64,000 bases of DNA from an uncultured Clostridia bacterium (GCA_934149275.1 CAKPEG010000003.1:92093-156092), one strand, 5' to 3'. Shown: positions 16,981 through 26,385, counted from the first letter of the stretch. The notes: a model not told the origin generated them from the letters alone. Numbers and translations: made by a program.

Positions 16981-18252
16981 TTAAGGCTGTTCAGTAAGCG
17001 TAACCTTTACATCAACCTCCTCGCCACCTCTAGAAACAGTCAATGTAACTTCGTCACCAATCTTACACTCATTTTTCTTTTTATTTAACTGAGACATAGT
17101 CTCAATTTTTTCACCATTAAATTTAACAATAACATCTCCAGGTTTTAAATCAGAAGATTTAGCAGGACCATCAGATTGAATACTTCTTACATAAACACCA
17201 ACAGGAATATTATAATATTCAGATAATGTTTCACTTACATCAGTACCACTAATTCCAATATAAGGTCTCTTAACCTTTCCAGTAGAAATTAACTGTTCAG
17301 ATATATCTAAAGTAGAATTAATAGGAATAGCAAATCCCATACCTTCAATACCAGTACCGGACATTTTTAAAGTATTAATACCAATCAATTTTCCATCAGC
17401 ATTAACCAAAGCACCACCACTGTTACCAGCATTAATTGCAGCATCAGTTTGGATTAATGTATACATAGTACCATTATCATCTTCAATTTCTCTATTTGTA
17501 CCACTTATAATACCAGAAGTAACAGTATTTCTCATATCAAGTGGATTACCAATAGCCATTGCAAATTCACCAACTTGAACTGAATCAGAATCTCCAATTT
17601 CAGCAGGTGTTAAATCATTTCTATCAATTTTCAATATAGCTAAATCAGTAACACTATCAGAACCAACTATTTTGGCTTCTACAGGATTATCTTCTTCATA
17701 TAAATATACTAAAACTTTATTTGCATCAGATACTGTATAATATTTTGATGTAGTTGTTGAAGAAGTATCAATTATATGATTGTTTGTTAAAATATAACCA
17801 TCTTTTGAAATAATTACACCAGATCCAGTTGCTTTAGATGTTGATGATTGAGTAGCAGCTGAAAAAGTAGGATAGTTTGCTGAAACAGAGAAGTCAACCT
17901 CAATACCAACAACAGAAGGTAAAACCTTGTTTGCAACAGAAATAGCTGTGTTTGAATAATCTTCAATACTTACTCCTTTATTTACAGATCCTTCTGAAGT
18001 AAATATTTTTGAAACTTCCTTGTTAGTATCATCAGAGTCAGAAGAAATGAAAATATTTCTAACTGCAGGAACATAGAAACAAAGGCCCAATACTAAAGAT
18101 GCACCAACAATTCCAGAAACGAAAGATGTTACAACTACTTTAAATGTTGAATTTTTTTCTTTTTTTGTTTTGTTAAGAGAAACTCCGGAACTTTTACTAT
18201 TAGAAGAAACTTTAACAAAACCATGTTCAGATTTTTCTTTGTTATTATCCAT
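16981..18252 (-). CDS. htrA: HtrA/DegP-type serine protease
   Basis: Surface protein-quality-control protease. 423 residues: a lysine/serine-rich cytoplasmic tail (1-37), one membrane helix (38-60), a trypsin-like domain with the triad His159 (TNNHI), Asp203 (DLAIL) and Ser278 (GNSGGA), and a C-terminal PDZ domain (about 325-420, GVYVRSIQSDGPAKSSDLKP). This is the usual Firmicute anchored HtrA layout. An AAGGAGG site lies 6 bases before the ATG at 18252. HtrA genes are commonly under CssRS or similar envelope-stress control; no such operator is evident. Confidence 0.96.
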   Translation of the reverse strand: MDNNKEKSEHGFVKVSSNSKSSGVSLNKTKKEKNSTFKVVVTSFVSGIVGASLVLGLCFYVPAVRNIFISSDSDDTNKEVSKIFTSEGSVNKGVSIEDYSNTAISVANKVLPSVVGIEVDFSVSANYPTFSAATQSSTSKATGSGVIISKDGYILTNNHIIDTSSTTTSKYYTVSDANKVLVYLYEEDNPVEAKIVGSDSVTDLAILKIDRNDLTPAEIGDSDSVQVGEFAMAIGNPLDMRNTVTSGIISGTNREIEDDNGTMYTLIQTDAAINAGNSGGALVNADGKLIGINTLKMSGTGIEGMGFAIPINSTLDISEQLISTGKVKRPYIGISGTDVSETLSEYYNIPVGVYVRSIQSDGPAKSSDLKPGDVIVKFNGEKIETMSQLNKKKNECKIGDEVTLTVSRGGEEVDVKVTLTEQP

Positions 18253-18327
18253 AATAACCTCCTTGAATATATAAAATTTAATTTTTTACTAGGCTATAAT
18301 AATTATACAGCAGAAAAAAATTTTATG

Positions 18328-18356
18328 TTGAAAAATATAAAATCTATATATATAAT
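18328..18356 (+). promoter_or_regulatory. Sigma-A promoter of the pilin-like gene / rnhB / pdp run
   Basis: TTGAAA at 18328-18333, a 17-base spacer and TATAAT at 18351-18356; the next start is 18398 after TTGGAGG. Confidence 0.65.
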
Positions 18357-18397
18357 AAAAATATAAAATTAAAAAAAACTTAAATTTTGGAGGAAAT

Positions 18398-18958
18398 ATG
18401 TTAAAAAAACAATCCGGGGTTACATTAACAGTTTTAATAGTAACAATAGTAGTGTTAATAATATTGGCTTCAGTAATAATGGCAATAAACATGAAATTAA
18501 ATAAAACAGTAGATTTAAAAGAAATACAAGCTAATATGGATACAATAAAAACAGTAGCAAGTGAATATAGATCAAAATATCTAGATGAGGAAACAGTAGA
18601 TAGTAATGGAAATGTTACTATATCAGATAAGTTTGTAGGAAGACATTGCATGCCAGATTCTACAAATGAAATTATTGTTGCACTATTACAATATAAGGGA
18701 GATACAGGAAAAGTATCAAACTATTGGTTTCAACTTGATGCATCTAATATAGACAAACTTGGAATAGACACAAAAATAGAAAATGATGAATTATATTTTA
18801 TAAATTATGAAAATTTGGATGTAGCTTATTGTAAAAGAACAACAGAAACAGGTGAAGACGGAAAAAAATGTTATCAAGGAATAAAAACAAAGGCAGGAAT
18901 ATATAAATATTTCTATTCAGATATAAAAAATTTAAAAACAGATGAAGTGAGTAATTAA
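18398..18958 (+). CDS. Type IV pilin-like protein with atypical N-terminus
   Basis: 186 residues. The N-terminus is prepilin-like: MLKKQSG, then VTLTVLIVTIVVLIILASVI, as in a class III/type IV prepilin cut after Gly7. The glutamate normally at position 5 of the mature pilin is a valine here. The rest is a soluble domain with a paired-cysteine possibility (VGRHCMPDS ... VAYCKRTT ... KKCYQGIK). It lies one base upstream of rnhB, far from the pilus operon at 46.8 kb. It could be a minor pilin or pseudopilin used by that machine. Subunit identity is inferred from the N-terminus only. Confidence 0.65.
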   Translation: MLKKQSGVTLTVLIVTIVVLIILASVIMAINMKLNKTVDLKEIQANMDTIKTVASEYRSKYLDEETVDSNGNVTISDKFVGRHCMPDSTNEIIVALLQYKGDTGKVSNYWFQLDASNIDKLGIDTKIENDELYFINYENLDVAYCKRTTETGEDGKKCYQGIKTKAGIYKYFYSDIKNLKTDEVSN

Positions 18959-18959
18959 G

Positions 18960-19589
18960 ATGAAAGAAAAAGAAGAAGAAAGATTAAAAGAACTAAAAAA
19001 AGATGAAGAAAAACTACATTTAGATGGAGTTGAATTAATTGCAGGAATTGATGAAGCAGGAAGAGGACCTTTAGCAGGACCTGTAGTAGTTGGAATTGCG
19101 ATAATGCCGAAAGATTCTATGATTGAGGGCGTTAATGATTCAAAAAAAGTTTCTGAGAAAAAAAGAGAAAAATTATATGATCAAATAACTCAAGAAGCAA
19201 TTGCATGGAATGTTGGAATGGCAGACCAAAATGAAATTGACGAAATTAATATTTTAAATGCTACAAAATTAGCATTAACTAGAGCAATTGAAGGATTAAA
19301 AATAAAGCCGGATTTAATTTTAGTTGATGCACTTACAAACATTGATACAAAAGGAATACCTTATAAATCAATAATAAAAGGTGATGCAAAAGAATATTCT
19401 ATAGCAGCTGCGTCAATACTAGCAAAAGTAACAAGGGACAGAATGATGAGAGAATATGATGAAATATATCCTCAATATGGGTTTAGTGGACACAAAGGAT
19501 ATGGAACAGCTAAACATATTGCTGCCATAAAAGAATATGGACCATGCATATTACATAGAAAAACCTTCATAAAAAACTTTATAAAATAA
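18960..19589 (+). CDS. rnhB: Ribonuclease HII
   Basis: Endonuclease that cuts the RNA strand of RNA-DNA hybrids, especially at single ribonucleotides in DNA. 209 residues. An N-terminal charged helix (KEKEEERLKELKKDEEKLHL) precedes the catalytic core with the RNase HII motif AGIDEAGRGPLAGPVVVG (Asp-Glu pair), a second acid in LILVDALTNI, and the last in KVTRDRMM. Start ATG at 18960, adjacent to the previous stop, so probably translationally coupled. Confidence 0.97.
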   Translation: MKEKEEERLKELKKDEEKLHLDGVELIAGIDEAGRGPLAGPVVVGIAIMPKDSMIEGVNDSKKVSEKKREKLYDQITQEAIAWNVGMADQNEIDEINILNATKLALTRAIEGLKIKPDLILVDALTNIDTKGIPYKSIIKGDAKEYSIAAASILAKVTRDRMMREYDEIYPQYGFSGHKGYGTAKHIAAIKEYGPCILHRKTFIKNFIK

Positions 19590-19603
19590 AGGAGAACATA
19601 CAA

Positions 19604-20908
19604 ATGAATATTTTAAGCATAATAGCTAAAAAAAGAGACAAGAAAGTTTTGAGTAAAGAAGAAATTGAACTTTTTGTTAAAGATTATACAAGATTGGCAA
19701 TAACAGATTATCAAGCAGCAGCCTTAATAATGGCTATTTATATAAATGGAATGAACAATGAAGAAATAACAAATTTAACATTAGCAATGGCACATTCAGG
19801 AGATACATTAGATTTAACAGACATTTCACCAAACATAGTAGATAAGCACTCTACAGGCGGTGTGGGTGATAAAATAACATTAATTCTAATGCCAATAATA
19901 GCATCACTTGGAATTCCTGTTGCAAAGATGTCAGGAAGAGGACTAGGATTTACAGGAGGAACAATTGATAAGTTAGAATCAATACCTGGATATAATGTTA
20001 ATTTAAGTATAGATGAATTCAAAGAAAATGTTAAAGACATTGGAATAAGCTTGATTGCAGCAAGTTTAAATTTAGCACCAGCAGATAAAAAAATATATGC
20101 CTTAAGAGATACAATTGCATGTACAGCAAATATTCCATTAATTGCATCAAGCGTAATGAGTAAAAAGATAGCAGCAGGAGCAAATAAAATATTAATAGAT
20201 ATAACATGTGGAGCAGGTGCTTTTATGAAAAATCCCAAAGAAGCTAAAGAACTTGCAAGCATGATGATAAAAATAGGAAAACTTGCTGGAAGAGAAGTAA
20301 GATGCGTTATTACAAATATGAATGAACCAATAGGTCATGCAATAGGAAATTCATTAGAAGTAATAGAAGCAGTAAGAGCTTTAAAAGGAGATATGCCAGA
20401 AGATATCCAAGAAATAATCAGAACTCTTGGAACACAAATGATTTTAATGGCAGGAATAACACAAGATTTACTAGAAGCAGAAAGAATGATTGTAGATGCC
20501 GTAAACTCAGGAAGAGCATATGAAAAATTTAAAGAGCTAGTTCAAAAACAAGGTGGAGACATAAGTTATATTGAAAATACTGATAAGTTTCCTAAAGCTA
20601 AACATATTATTCCGGTATTTGCAGAAGAAAGAGGAGCATTAAAGTCAATTGATACAGAAATGATAGGAAACATATCTGTATACTTAGGTGCAGGCAGAAT
20701 GAGAAAAGAAGACGAAATTGACCATGCAGCAGGTATTATAATGAATCAAAGAATAGGAAATGTTGTTGAAGTAGGACAAGTTTTAGCATATCTTCATACT
20801 AATGATGAAACTAAAATAGATGGAGCATTGAGAAACATTAAAAATGCATTTGAATTAGATCCAAAAAGAGTGGCAAAACAAAAAGCTATAATAGGAATAA
20901 TAAAATAA
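19604..20908 (+). CDS. pdp: Pyrimidine-nucleoside phosphorylase
   Basis: Phosphorolysis of uridine and thymidine to base and (deoxy)ribose-1-phosphate for salvage. 434 residues, as for Pdp/DeoA. The phosphate- and sugar-binding signature DKHSTGGVGDKITLILMPII and KMSGRGLGFTGGTIDKLESI are present, as are PLIASSVMSKKIAAGANKI and the C-terminal domain ending in VGQVLAYLHTND. Sequence alone hardly separates Pdp from thymidine phosphorylase; Firmicute members are mostly Pdp with K+ dependence. A 14-base gap after rnhB suggests one operon. Confidence 0.95.
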   Translation: MNILSIIAKKRDKKVLSKEEIELFVKDYTRLAITDYQAAALIMAIYINGMNNEEITNLTLAMAHSGDTLDLTDISPNIVDKHSTGGVGDKITLILMPIIASLGIPVAKMSGRGLGFTGGTIDKLESIPGYNVNLSIDEFKENVKDIGISLIAASLNLAPADKKIYALRDTIACTANIPLIASSVMSKKIAAGANKILIDITCGAGAFMKNPKEAKELASMMIKIGKLAGREVRCVITNMNEPIGHAIGNSLEVIEAVRALKGDMPEDIQEIIRTLGTQMILMAGITQDLLEAERMIVDAVNSGRAYEKFKELVQKQGGDISYIENTDKFPKAKHIIPVFAEERGALKSIDTEMIGNISVYLGAGRMRKEDEIDHAAGIIMNQRIGNVVEVGQVLAYLHTNDETKIDGALRNIKNAFELDPKRVAKQKAIIGIIK

Positions 20909-20910
20909 AA

Positions 20911-20945
20911 ACAAGAAGGCAATATTCGAAAAAATATTGTCTTTA
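20911..20945 (+). terminator. Hairpin after pdp
   Basis: Stem AAGGCAATATT / AATATTGTCTTT around CGAAAA, followed by AATTTT. It probably reduces read-through into the ABC exporter genes. Confidence 0.6.
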
Positions 20946-20963
20946 ATTTTAAAAGGAGACACT

Positions 20964-21686
20964 ATGCTAGAAATTAAAAATGTAAGCACATCTTATACAA
21001 AAGGTAAGAAAATAATAGATAATATGAATTTAAAAATTGAAGATGGAACTATATTTGGATTTATAGGGCCAAATGGAGCAGGTAAAACTACTACTTTAGA
21101 AATGGTAACCGGTGTCCTTCAAATTGATGAAGGCGACATATTAATAGATGGAAAAAGCATAATAAAAGAGCCAATTGAAGCAAAAAAGTTATTTGGCTTT
21201 GTACCTGATTCGCCAGAAGTTTTTGAAAAATTAACAGGTTTAGAATATTTGAATTTTATTGGTGATGTGTATGATGTAAGTCCAGAGAAAAGATTAGAAA
21301 TTGTAGAAAAACTTGCTAAAGAATTTAAAATTTATAATCATCTACAAGATAGAATCCAAAGTTACTCACATGGAATGAAACAAAAATTATTAATAATAAG
21401 TGTTCTTTTATATAATCCCAAAAACTGGATTTTAGATGAACCAATGACGGGACTAGATCCAGAAGCTTCATATACACTAAAAAATCTTATGAGAGAGCAT
21501 AGTAAAAAAGGAAACACTGTATTCTTTTCTACTCATGTTTTGGAAGTTGCGGAAAAACTTTGTGATAAGATTGCAATTATTAATAAAGGAAGGATTATAT
21601 TTGTTGGAACTGTTGAAGAAATAAAAGAAAAAATGAAGAAGGATTCAACACTAGAGGAATCATTCTTAGAAATAATTGAAGAATAA
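20964..21686 (+). CDS. ABC transporter ATP-binding protein
   Basis: 240-residue ATPase of an ABC-2/Ecs-type exporter. Walker A GPNGAGKTT, Q-loop (VPDSPEVFEKLTGLEYLNF), a variant signature SYSHGMKQK, Walker B NWILDEPMTGLDPEAS and the H-loop STHVLE are all present. The start is the ATG at 20964, directly after AAAGGAGA; the open frame extends 9 codons upstream but without a site. The permease is encoded next (21945) after a 258-base gap that holds palindromic element C. Substrate unknown. Confidence 0.93.
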   Translation: MLEIKNVSTSYTKGKKIIDNMNLKIEDGTIFGFIGPNGAGKTTTLEMVTGVLQIDEGDILIDGKSIIKEPIEAKKLFGFVPDSPEVFEKLTGLEYLNFIGDVYDVSPEKRLEIVEKLAKEFKIYNHLQDRIQSYSHGMKQKLLIISVLLYNPKNWILDEPMTGLDPEASYTLKNLMREHSKKGNTVFFSTHVLEVAEKLCDKIAIINKGRIIFVGTVEEIKEKMKKDSTLEESFLEIIEE

Positions 21687-21693
21687 TATATAT

Positions 21694-21865
21694 AACAAAT
21701 ATCAATTTAAGAAAAAAGCGCATTGCAGAGTAATTTGTGCTAGAAATTCTTGTGAATTTTTTTGGAAATAGTTCGCGCTTGCCGTGAAAGGGTGCCGAAA
21801 AAATTTACTAGAAGTTCTGTGCAAATTAGCTCAAACGAGCATTTTTTCTTAAATTGATATTAGTT
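21694..21865. repeat. Palindromic intergenic element, family C
   Basis: A single imperfect hairpin about 170 bases long. Outer arms ATATCAATTTAAGAAAAAA and its complement near 21843-21860 pair, and an inner stem runs GAGTAATTTGTGCTAGAA against TTCTGTGCAAATTAGCTC. The apex contains CGCGCTTGCCGTGAAAGGG. It lacks the AGCAAG mark of families A and B but has the same layout. It lies between an ABC ATPase gene and its permease. Confidence 0.7.
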
Positions 21866-21944
21866 ATGAAATGCCATTTTTATTTTAAAAATTATATGTA
21901 CTATGACAATTTAAACAAATATTAATTCACGAAGGATGAGAAAT

Positions 21945-23579
21945 ATGAGAAAAATAACAAGCATAATTATAAAAAATTCAAAACGCCAAGAAAAACAAGA
22001 CACTCTAAAAGAAAAAATACTATCAGCAATAGCATTCCTAATAGTATTTCTATCATTAGCAATAACGATGATAGTAACATCAATATATGTAACAAAAGAA
22101 CTAGGCAAAATAAACCAAGAATACACATTTATAAACATATTGCTATTAATGAATTTCATAATACTATTTGGAAAAAGTATATTTGAAAGTTTGAATGCAC
22201 TATACTTTTCAAAAGACTTAAAAATTTTATTGCGAATGCCAATAAAATCAAAAGATATAGTAAACGGAAAGCTAATAAACATGATACTTTCCGAATATCA
22301 AATGGAAACAATAATGTTAGCAATACCAATGATAGTATACGGGATTTTAACAAAAGCAGGAGTGCTATTTTACGCATACATGATAATAATATTAGCAATA
22401 TTGCCAATAATTCCAATAGTAATAACATCAACAATAATTTCAATAATAATGAGATTTACTAACATAATAAAAAACAAAACAGAAGTAATGTATATAGCAA
22501 TAATAGCATCACTAATAACACTAGACTTATTATTTACAGGATTTAACCATAATATAAATTTCAGCATAGCAGAATTTAAAGAGACTGTTTTTAGAATGAA
22601 CGGAATTTCAGAAGAGATAGCAAACAGATTCGTACTAATAAAACCAACAATGAGCACATTGCTAAATTACAATAATATAGTAGGACTTAGAAATTGCATT
22701 TTATATATTTTAGAAAGTATAGCTACATATATCATCGGAGTATTTATAATTTCTAAAGTATATTTAAAAGGTGCAATAGGAACAACAATAAACAGTCAAA
22801 AAGAAAATAAAACAAACAGAAAATTAACAATAGAAGACTTTAAAAAGAGAGATAATAAGAAAGCATACTTATCAAAAGAAATAAAAGTAATAGCAAGAAC
22901 GCCAATTTTTTGTATTCAATGTTTAATCATTCCAATAATCTACCCATTAACAATAATGATGGTTGTAGCAATTGCAGTAGTAGTATCTAAATTAATAGGA
23001 GTTGATTTGATATCAGATTTAATGAACAAAATGAATACCTCACAAATGGCAATGATTTTTATTGCAGTTGGAGAAGTATTTTTTATGATGAACTTTTGCT
23101 CAATAATAGGAATATCAAAAGAAAGCAAATCCGCAATCCTAACAAAAACAATACCAATAGGATTTAAAACGCAGTTTAATTTAAAAACATATCTAGGAAA
23201 AACAATGAATTTATTATCTGTATTAATAATAACATTTGCATATTTTCAAGCCACGAAAAATCCAATTCAAACAATAGTAATGTTTGCAATTTTATATTTG
23301 TTAGATTCAATGGGAGAAAAAATAAAATTATACATTGATTCAAGAAAGCCACAAATAAACTGGGACAATGAATACTCAATGATGAAACAAAACGCCAATA
23401 TAATGAATGTATTGTTTAAAACATTAATAACATTAGTAATTTTATTTTTAATAAGTAAATTAATAAGAAATCAATTTGCATACTTAGTATCAATATTAAT
23501 GCTAAGCTTTATAGTAAATAGTTTTATAAATAATTATATTAGTAGAAATAAAAATAAAATTTTTGAAAAAATATATTAA
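21945..23579 (+). CDS. ABC exporter permease, ABC-2-like, 544 aa
   Basis: Large membrane protein with about 12 hydrophobic segments: a first group at residues about 25-260, a charged cytoplasmic loop near 285-310 (NRKLTIEDFKKRDNKKAYLS), then a second group. This fits the putative ABC-exporter permeases that pair with the ATPase just upstream. The start is the ATG at 21945, whose site GAAGGATGAG overlaps an earlier ATG at 21936. I see no characterised relative and cannot name the substrate; lantibiotic, peptide or lipid export are open possibilities. Confidence 0.8.
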   Translation: MRKITSIIIKNSKRQEKQDTLKEKILSAIAFLIVFLSLAITMIVTSIYVTKELGKINQEYTFINILLLMNFIILFGKSIFESLNALYFSKDLKILLRMPIKSKDIVNGKLINMILSEYQMETIMLAIPMIVYGILTKAGVLFYAYMIIILAILPIIPIVITSTIISIIMRFTNIIKNKTEVMYIAIIASLITLDLLFTGFNHNINFSIAEFKETVFRMNGISEEIANRFVLIKPTMSTLLNYNNIVGLRNCILYILESIATYIIGVFIISKVYLKGAIGTTINSQKENKTNRKLTIEDFKKRDNKKAYLSKEIKVIARTPIFCIQCLIIPIIYPLTIMMVVAIAVVVSKLIGVDLISDLMNKMNTSQMAMIFIAVGEVFFMMNFCSIIGISKESKSAILTKTIPIGFKTQFNLKTYLGKTMNLLSVLIITFAYFQATKNPIQTIVMFAILYLLDSMGEKIKLYIDSRKPQINWDNEYSMMKQNANIMNVLFKTLITLVILFLISKLIRNQFAYLVSILMLSFIVNSFINNYISRNKNKIFEKIY

Positions 23580-23632
23580 TTTGAAACCATAGTAAAAGAT
23601 GATTTGTTTTATAAATAGAATGGAGGTAAAAC

Positions 23633-24112
23633 ATGCAAAATGAAATATATATAAAAGAAAAAATTGAGCAGTATTCTGATATGGTATATAGAATAGCGCT
23701 AACCAGAACAGATACAATAGAAAATGCAGAAGATATATTCCAAGAGGTTTTTACAAAATTCAGCGAGAAATTGCCAAGTTTCAAAGATGTCGAACATGAA
23801 AAAGCATGGTTTATTAGAGTTACAATAAACATGAGTAAAAACATGAAAAACACAGCATGGAATAGAAAAGTAGTAACACTAGACGAAAACATAAAATTTG
23901 AAAATCAAGAGGAAAATGATATTTTTTCAATTGTATGTGAATTACCTGAGAACTATAAAACAGTTATATACTTATTCTATTATGAAGGTTACAAAGTAAA
24001 AGAAATTTCCAAAATTCTAAAGAAAAAAGAAGGGACAGTAAAGACATGGCTTTCGAGAGCTAGAGATATGTTAAAAGAAAAGATAAAAGGAGGTTTTGAA
24101 GATGAACAGTAA
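23633..24112 (+). CDS. ECF-type RNA polymerase sigma factor
   Basis: 159 residues with region 2 (YSDMVYRIALTRTDTIENAE DIFQEVF, the -10 recognising helix) and region 4 (LPENYKTVIYLFYYEGYKVK, then EISKILKKKEGTVKTWLSRA with the helix-turn-helix). This is the typical SigW/SigV-like size. A GGAGG site lies 8 bases before the ATG. Its stop overlaps the start of the next gene by 11 bases, so sigma factor and the following membrane protein are coupled. That is the normal arrangement for an ECF factor and its anti-sigma factor. Confidence 0.93.
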   Translation: MQNEIYIKEKIEQYSDMVYRIALTRTDTIENAEDIFQEVFTKFSEKLPSFKDVEHEKAWFIRVTINMSKNMKNTAWNRKVVTLDENIKFENQEENDIFSIVCELPENYKTVIYLFYYEGYKVKEISKILKKKEGTVKTWLSRARDMLKEKIKGGFEDEQ

Positions 24113-26051
24113 TAAAGAAAATTATAAAAAAGCAATTAGTCAAATACATCCAAGTGAAGAACTAAAAAATCAGACATTTGATAAAGTTACGCAAAAGAAG
24201 AGACAAAAAAGAATTGCACTAACCAGATACATAGCAGCATGTGCCGTATTTGCAATCTGTTTATCAGTAGGAGCATTCTATGTCAAAGAAAAACAAGCAA
24301 ATAATCAATTTGAAATTGATAAATCACCGCAAACAATTGCAAATGCAGAAAACAACTTGCCAAGATTTAAAGATATGGATCAATTAAAAGAAGTAATTAA
24401 AGGAAATAATTCAAAAGACACATATAAAAATGCAAAATCAATATTAGAATCAGCAGATGCAACGACAGCTTCTACAACTACAAATGAAGCCAAAACAGAT
24501 TATTCGCGAACGAATACACAAGTAGACAATGTTGATGAAGCAGACATTGTGAAAACAGATGGAAAATATATTTATTATATTGCTCAAAATAAAGTGTATA
24601 TTGTAAATAGTGAAAATTTAAAACAAGAAAGCACTATAGCGATAGAATCAGATAAAGAAAGAATTTATCCATCAGAGATATATATAAATAAAAATAAATT
24701 AATAGTGTTAGTAAATAGTAACATGGTAAAAACTATGCAAACAGATGTAGCATCAACTGATGAGACATATATAGATAGAGTTAGTGGCAATGTAGAACCA
24801 ATGTCAAGAGCTATTGTGTATGACGTTTCAGATAAAGAAAATCCTAAACAAATAAGAGAAGTTGCATTAGATGGTTATTACGTTAATTCAAGAATGATAG
24901 GAGATAATTTATATTTCATAAGTTCTAAAACCGTATGGTATTATGGTGGAATAAAAGATGATGACATTCTACCACTTGCTAGAGATACAGCGGTAAGCAA
25001 AGAAAAGCAAAGAATTGATTGCACCAAAATTGCATACTTTGAAGGAACAAAAAACAATTCATTCACAATGGTAGCAGGTTTCAATACAGAAAAAAATGAA
25101 CCAGCAATAACCGAAACATTTTATGGAGCAAGTGAAGAAATATACGCAAGTGAAAATAACATATATATAACATCAGTAGATTACTCTTACAACGCATTTA
25201 TAGAAAGAGAAATTTATAAAACTACTATTTACAAATTTAATTTAGAAGAAGCAAAAATAAAATTACAATGCAAAACCGAAATGGAAGGAAACATAAATAA
25301 CCAATTTTCTATAGACGAATATGACGGAAATCTTCGTGTAGCAACAACACTTGGAAGCAGAGACAAAACAGAAAATAGATTATATATATATGATAAAGAC
25401 TTGAATGAAATTGGTAAAATAGACAATATGGCCAATGGAGAGGAAATATATTCAGTAAGATTCATTGGAAAAGTTGGATATATAGTAACATTCAAAGAAA
25501 TAGATCCACTATTTGTAATTGATTTATCTGATCCAACTAAACCAGAGATAAAAGGAGAGTTAAAAATACCAGGTTATAGCTCATACCTTCATCCATATGA
25601 TGAAACACATATTATAGGAATTGGCCATAATACAAAAACAAATCAGTATGGTGGAACACAAAATACTACAATGAAAATGTCAATGTTCGATGTATCTGAT
25701 TTAGAAAATCCAAAGGAAATGTTTAGTGTAGACATAGGAAACAAATATGCATATTCAGAAATCACATCAAACCACAAAGCACTATTCTACAATAAGGCTA
25801 AAAATTTAATAGGCTTCCCAGTAACAATAACTGATTACAATGACACAAAAGAAGAATTTACATTATATACAATAGATTTAGAAAAAGGATTTGTTGAATA
25901 CGGAAAAATTGAACAAACCAAAAAAGATTGGCGAACAAACATCAAGAGAGGAATTTATATAGGAGATAGTTTCTATATATTAGCAGAAACAAAAATTACA
26001 AAATATAATTTAGAAACACTTGAAAAAATAGATGAAATAAAATTAGATTAA
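24102..26051 (+). CDS. Beta-propeller domain membrane protein, probable anti-sigma factor
   Basis: 649 residues. A basic cytoplasmic N-terminus (1-40) and one membrane helix (about 42-62) precede a large extracellular part. That part carries the signature of the secreted C-terminal beta-propeller family (TNTQVDNVDEADIVKTDGKY at about 135-155, VRFIGKVGYIVTFKEIDPLF, DLSDPTKPEIKGELKIPGYS, HIIGIGHNTK). The ATG at 24102 lies 8 bases after AAAGGAGG; the frame also opens earlier at a TTG. Overlap with the sigma gene and the anchored topology make it the likely anti-sigma or sensor partner. A zinc-binding anti-sigma motif (HxxxCxxC) is not present, so this is inferred from context. Confidence 0.85.
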   Translation: MNSNKENYKKAISQIHPSEELKNQTFDKVTQKKRQKRIALTRYIAACAVFAICLSVGAFYVKEKQANNQFEIDKSPQTIANAENNLPRFKDMDQLKEVIKGNNSKDTYKNAKSILESADATTASTTTNEAKTDYSRTNTQVDNVDEADIVKTDGKYIYYIAQNKVYIVNSENLKQESTIAIESDKERIYPSEIYINKNKLIVLVNSNMVKTMQTDVASTDETYIDRVSGNVEPMSRAIVYDVSDKENPKQIREVALDGYYVNSRMIGDNLYFISSKTVWYYGGIKDDDILPLARDTAVSKEKQRIDCTKIAYFEGTKNNSFTMVAGFNTEKNEPAITETFYGASEEIYASENNIYITSVDYSYNAFIEREIYKTTIYKFNLEEAKIKLQCKTEMEGNINNQFSIDEYDGNLRVATTLGSRDKTENRLYIYDKDLNEIGKIDNMANGEEIYSVRFIGKVGYIVTFKEIDPLFVIDLSDPTKPEIKGELKIPGYSSYLHPYDETHIIGIGHNTKTNQYGGTQNTTMKMSMFDVSDLENPKEMFSVDIGNKYAYSEITSNHKALFYNKAKNLIGFPVTITDYNDTKEEFTLYTIDLEKGFVEYGKIEQTKKDWRTNIKRGIYIGDSFYILAETKITKYNLETLEKIDEIKLD

Positions 26052-26068
26052 AATTATTGCAAAAGAAA

Positions 26069-26185
26069 GAACATTATATTTATTTTTGAATGACGCGCAG
26101 TTTGAGAGTTTTTACCTAACCGACTAAACGAAGTTTAGTGGGCGGTAAAATCTCTTAGCAAGGAATAAAAAATAAATATAATGTT
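26069..26185 (+). repeat. Palindromic intergenic element, family B (copy B1)
   Basis: Outer arms begin GAACATTATATTTATTTTT and its complement ends at 26185. Inside are GACGCGCAG, a stem GAGAGTTTTTACC / GGTAAAATCTCTTA, an apical ACTAAAC/GTTTAGT hairpin, and AGCAAGGAA. It shares the 5' GCGCAG and 3' AGCAAG signature with family A but has an unrelated core. Confidence 0.8.
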
Positions 26186-26208
26186 CGTAATTTCATAGAT
26201 TGATATAT

Positions 26209-26385
26209 AGAAACATTCATATTACATTTTTTAATCACCGCGCAGCGACCAAAGGAACGAAGCAAAGCGAAAGTGACTGCGATTGAAGCATTCTACCCGG
26301 TTTGAAAATAGAAATAATAAATTTCTATTTTCAAGAACCGAAGAATGCGACAGCAAGGTGTGAAAAAATTAATATGAATGTTTCT
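26209..26385 (+). repeat. Palindromic intergenic element, family A (copy A2)
   Basis: Outer arms 26209-26239 and 26357-26385 pair (AGAAACATTCATATTA on both when read inward). Core CGATTGAAGCATTCTACCCG is identical to A1; GCGCAG is at 26240 and CAGCAAG at 26351. Together with B1 it fills most of the 417-base gap 26052-26468; the remainder holds the thyX promoter. Confidence 0.85.
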
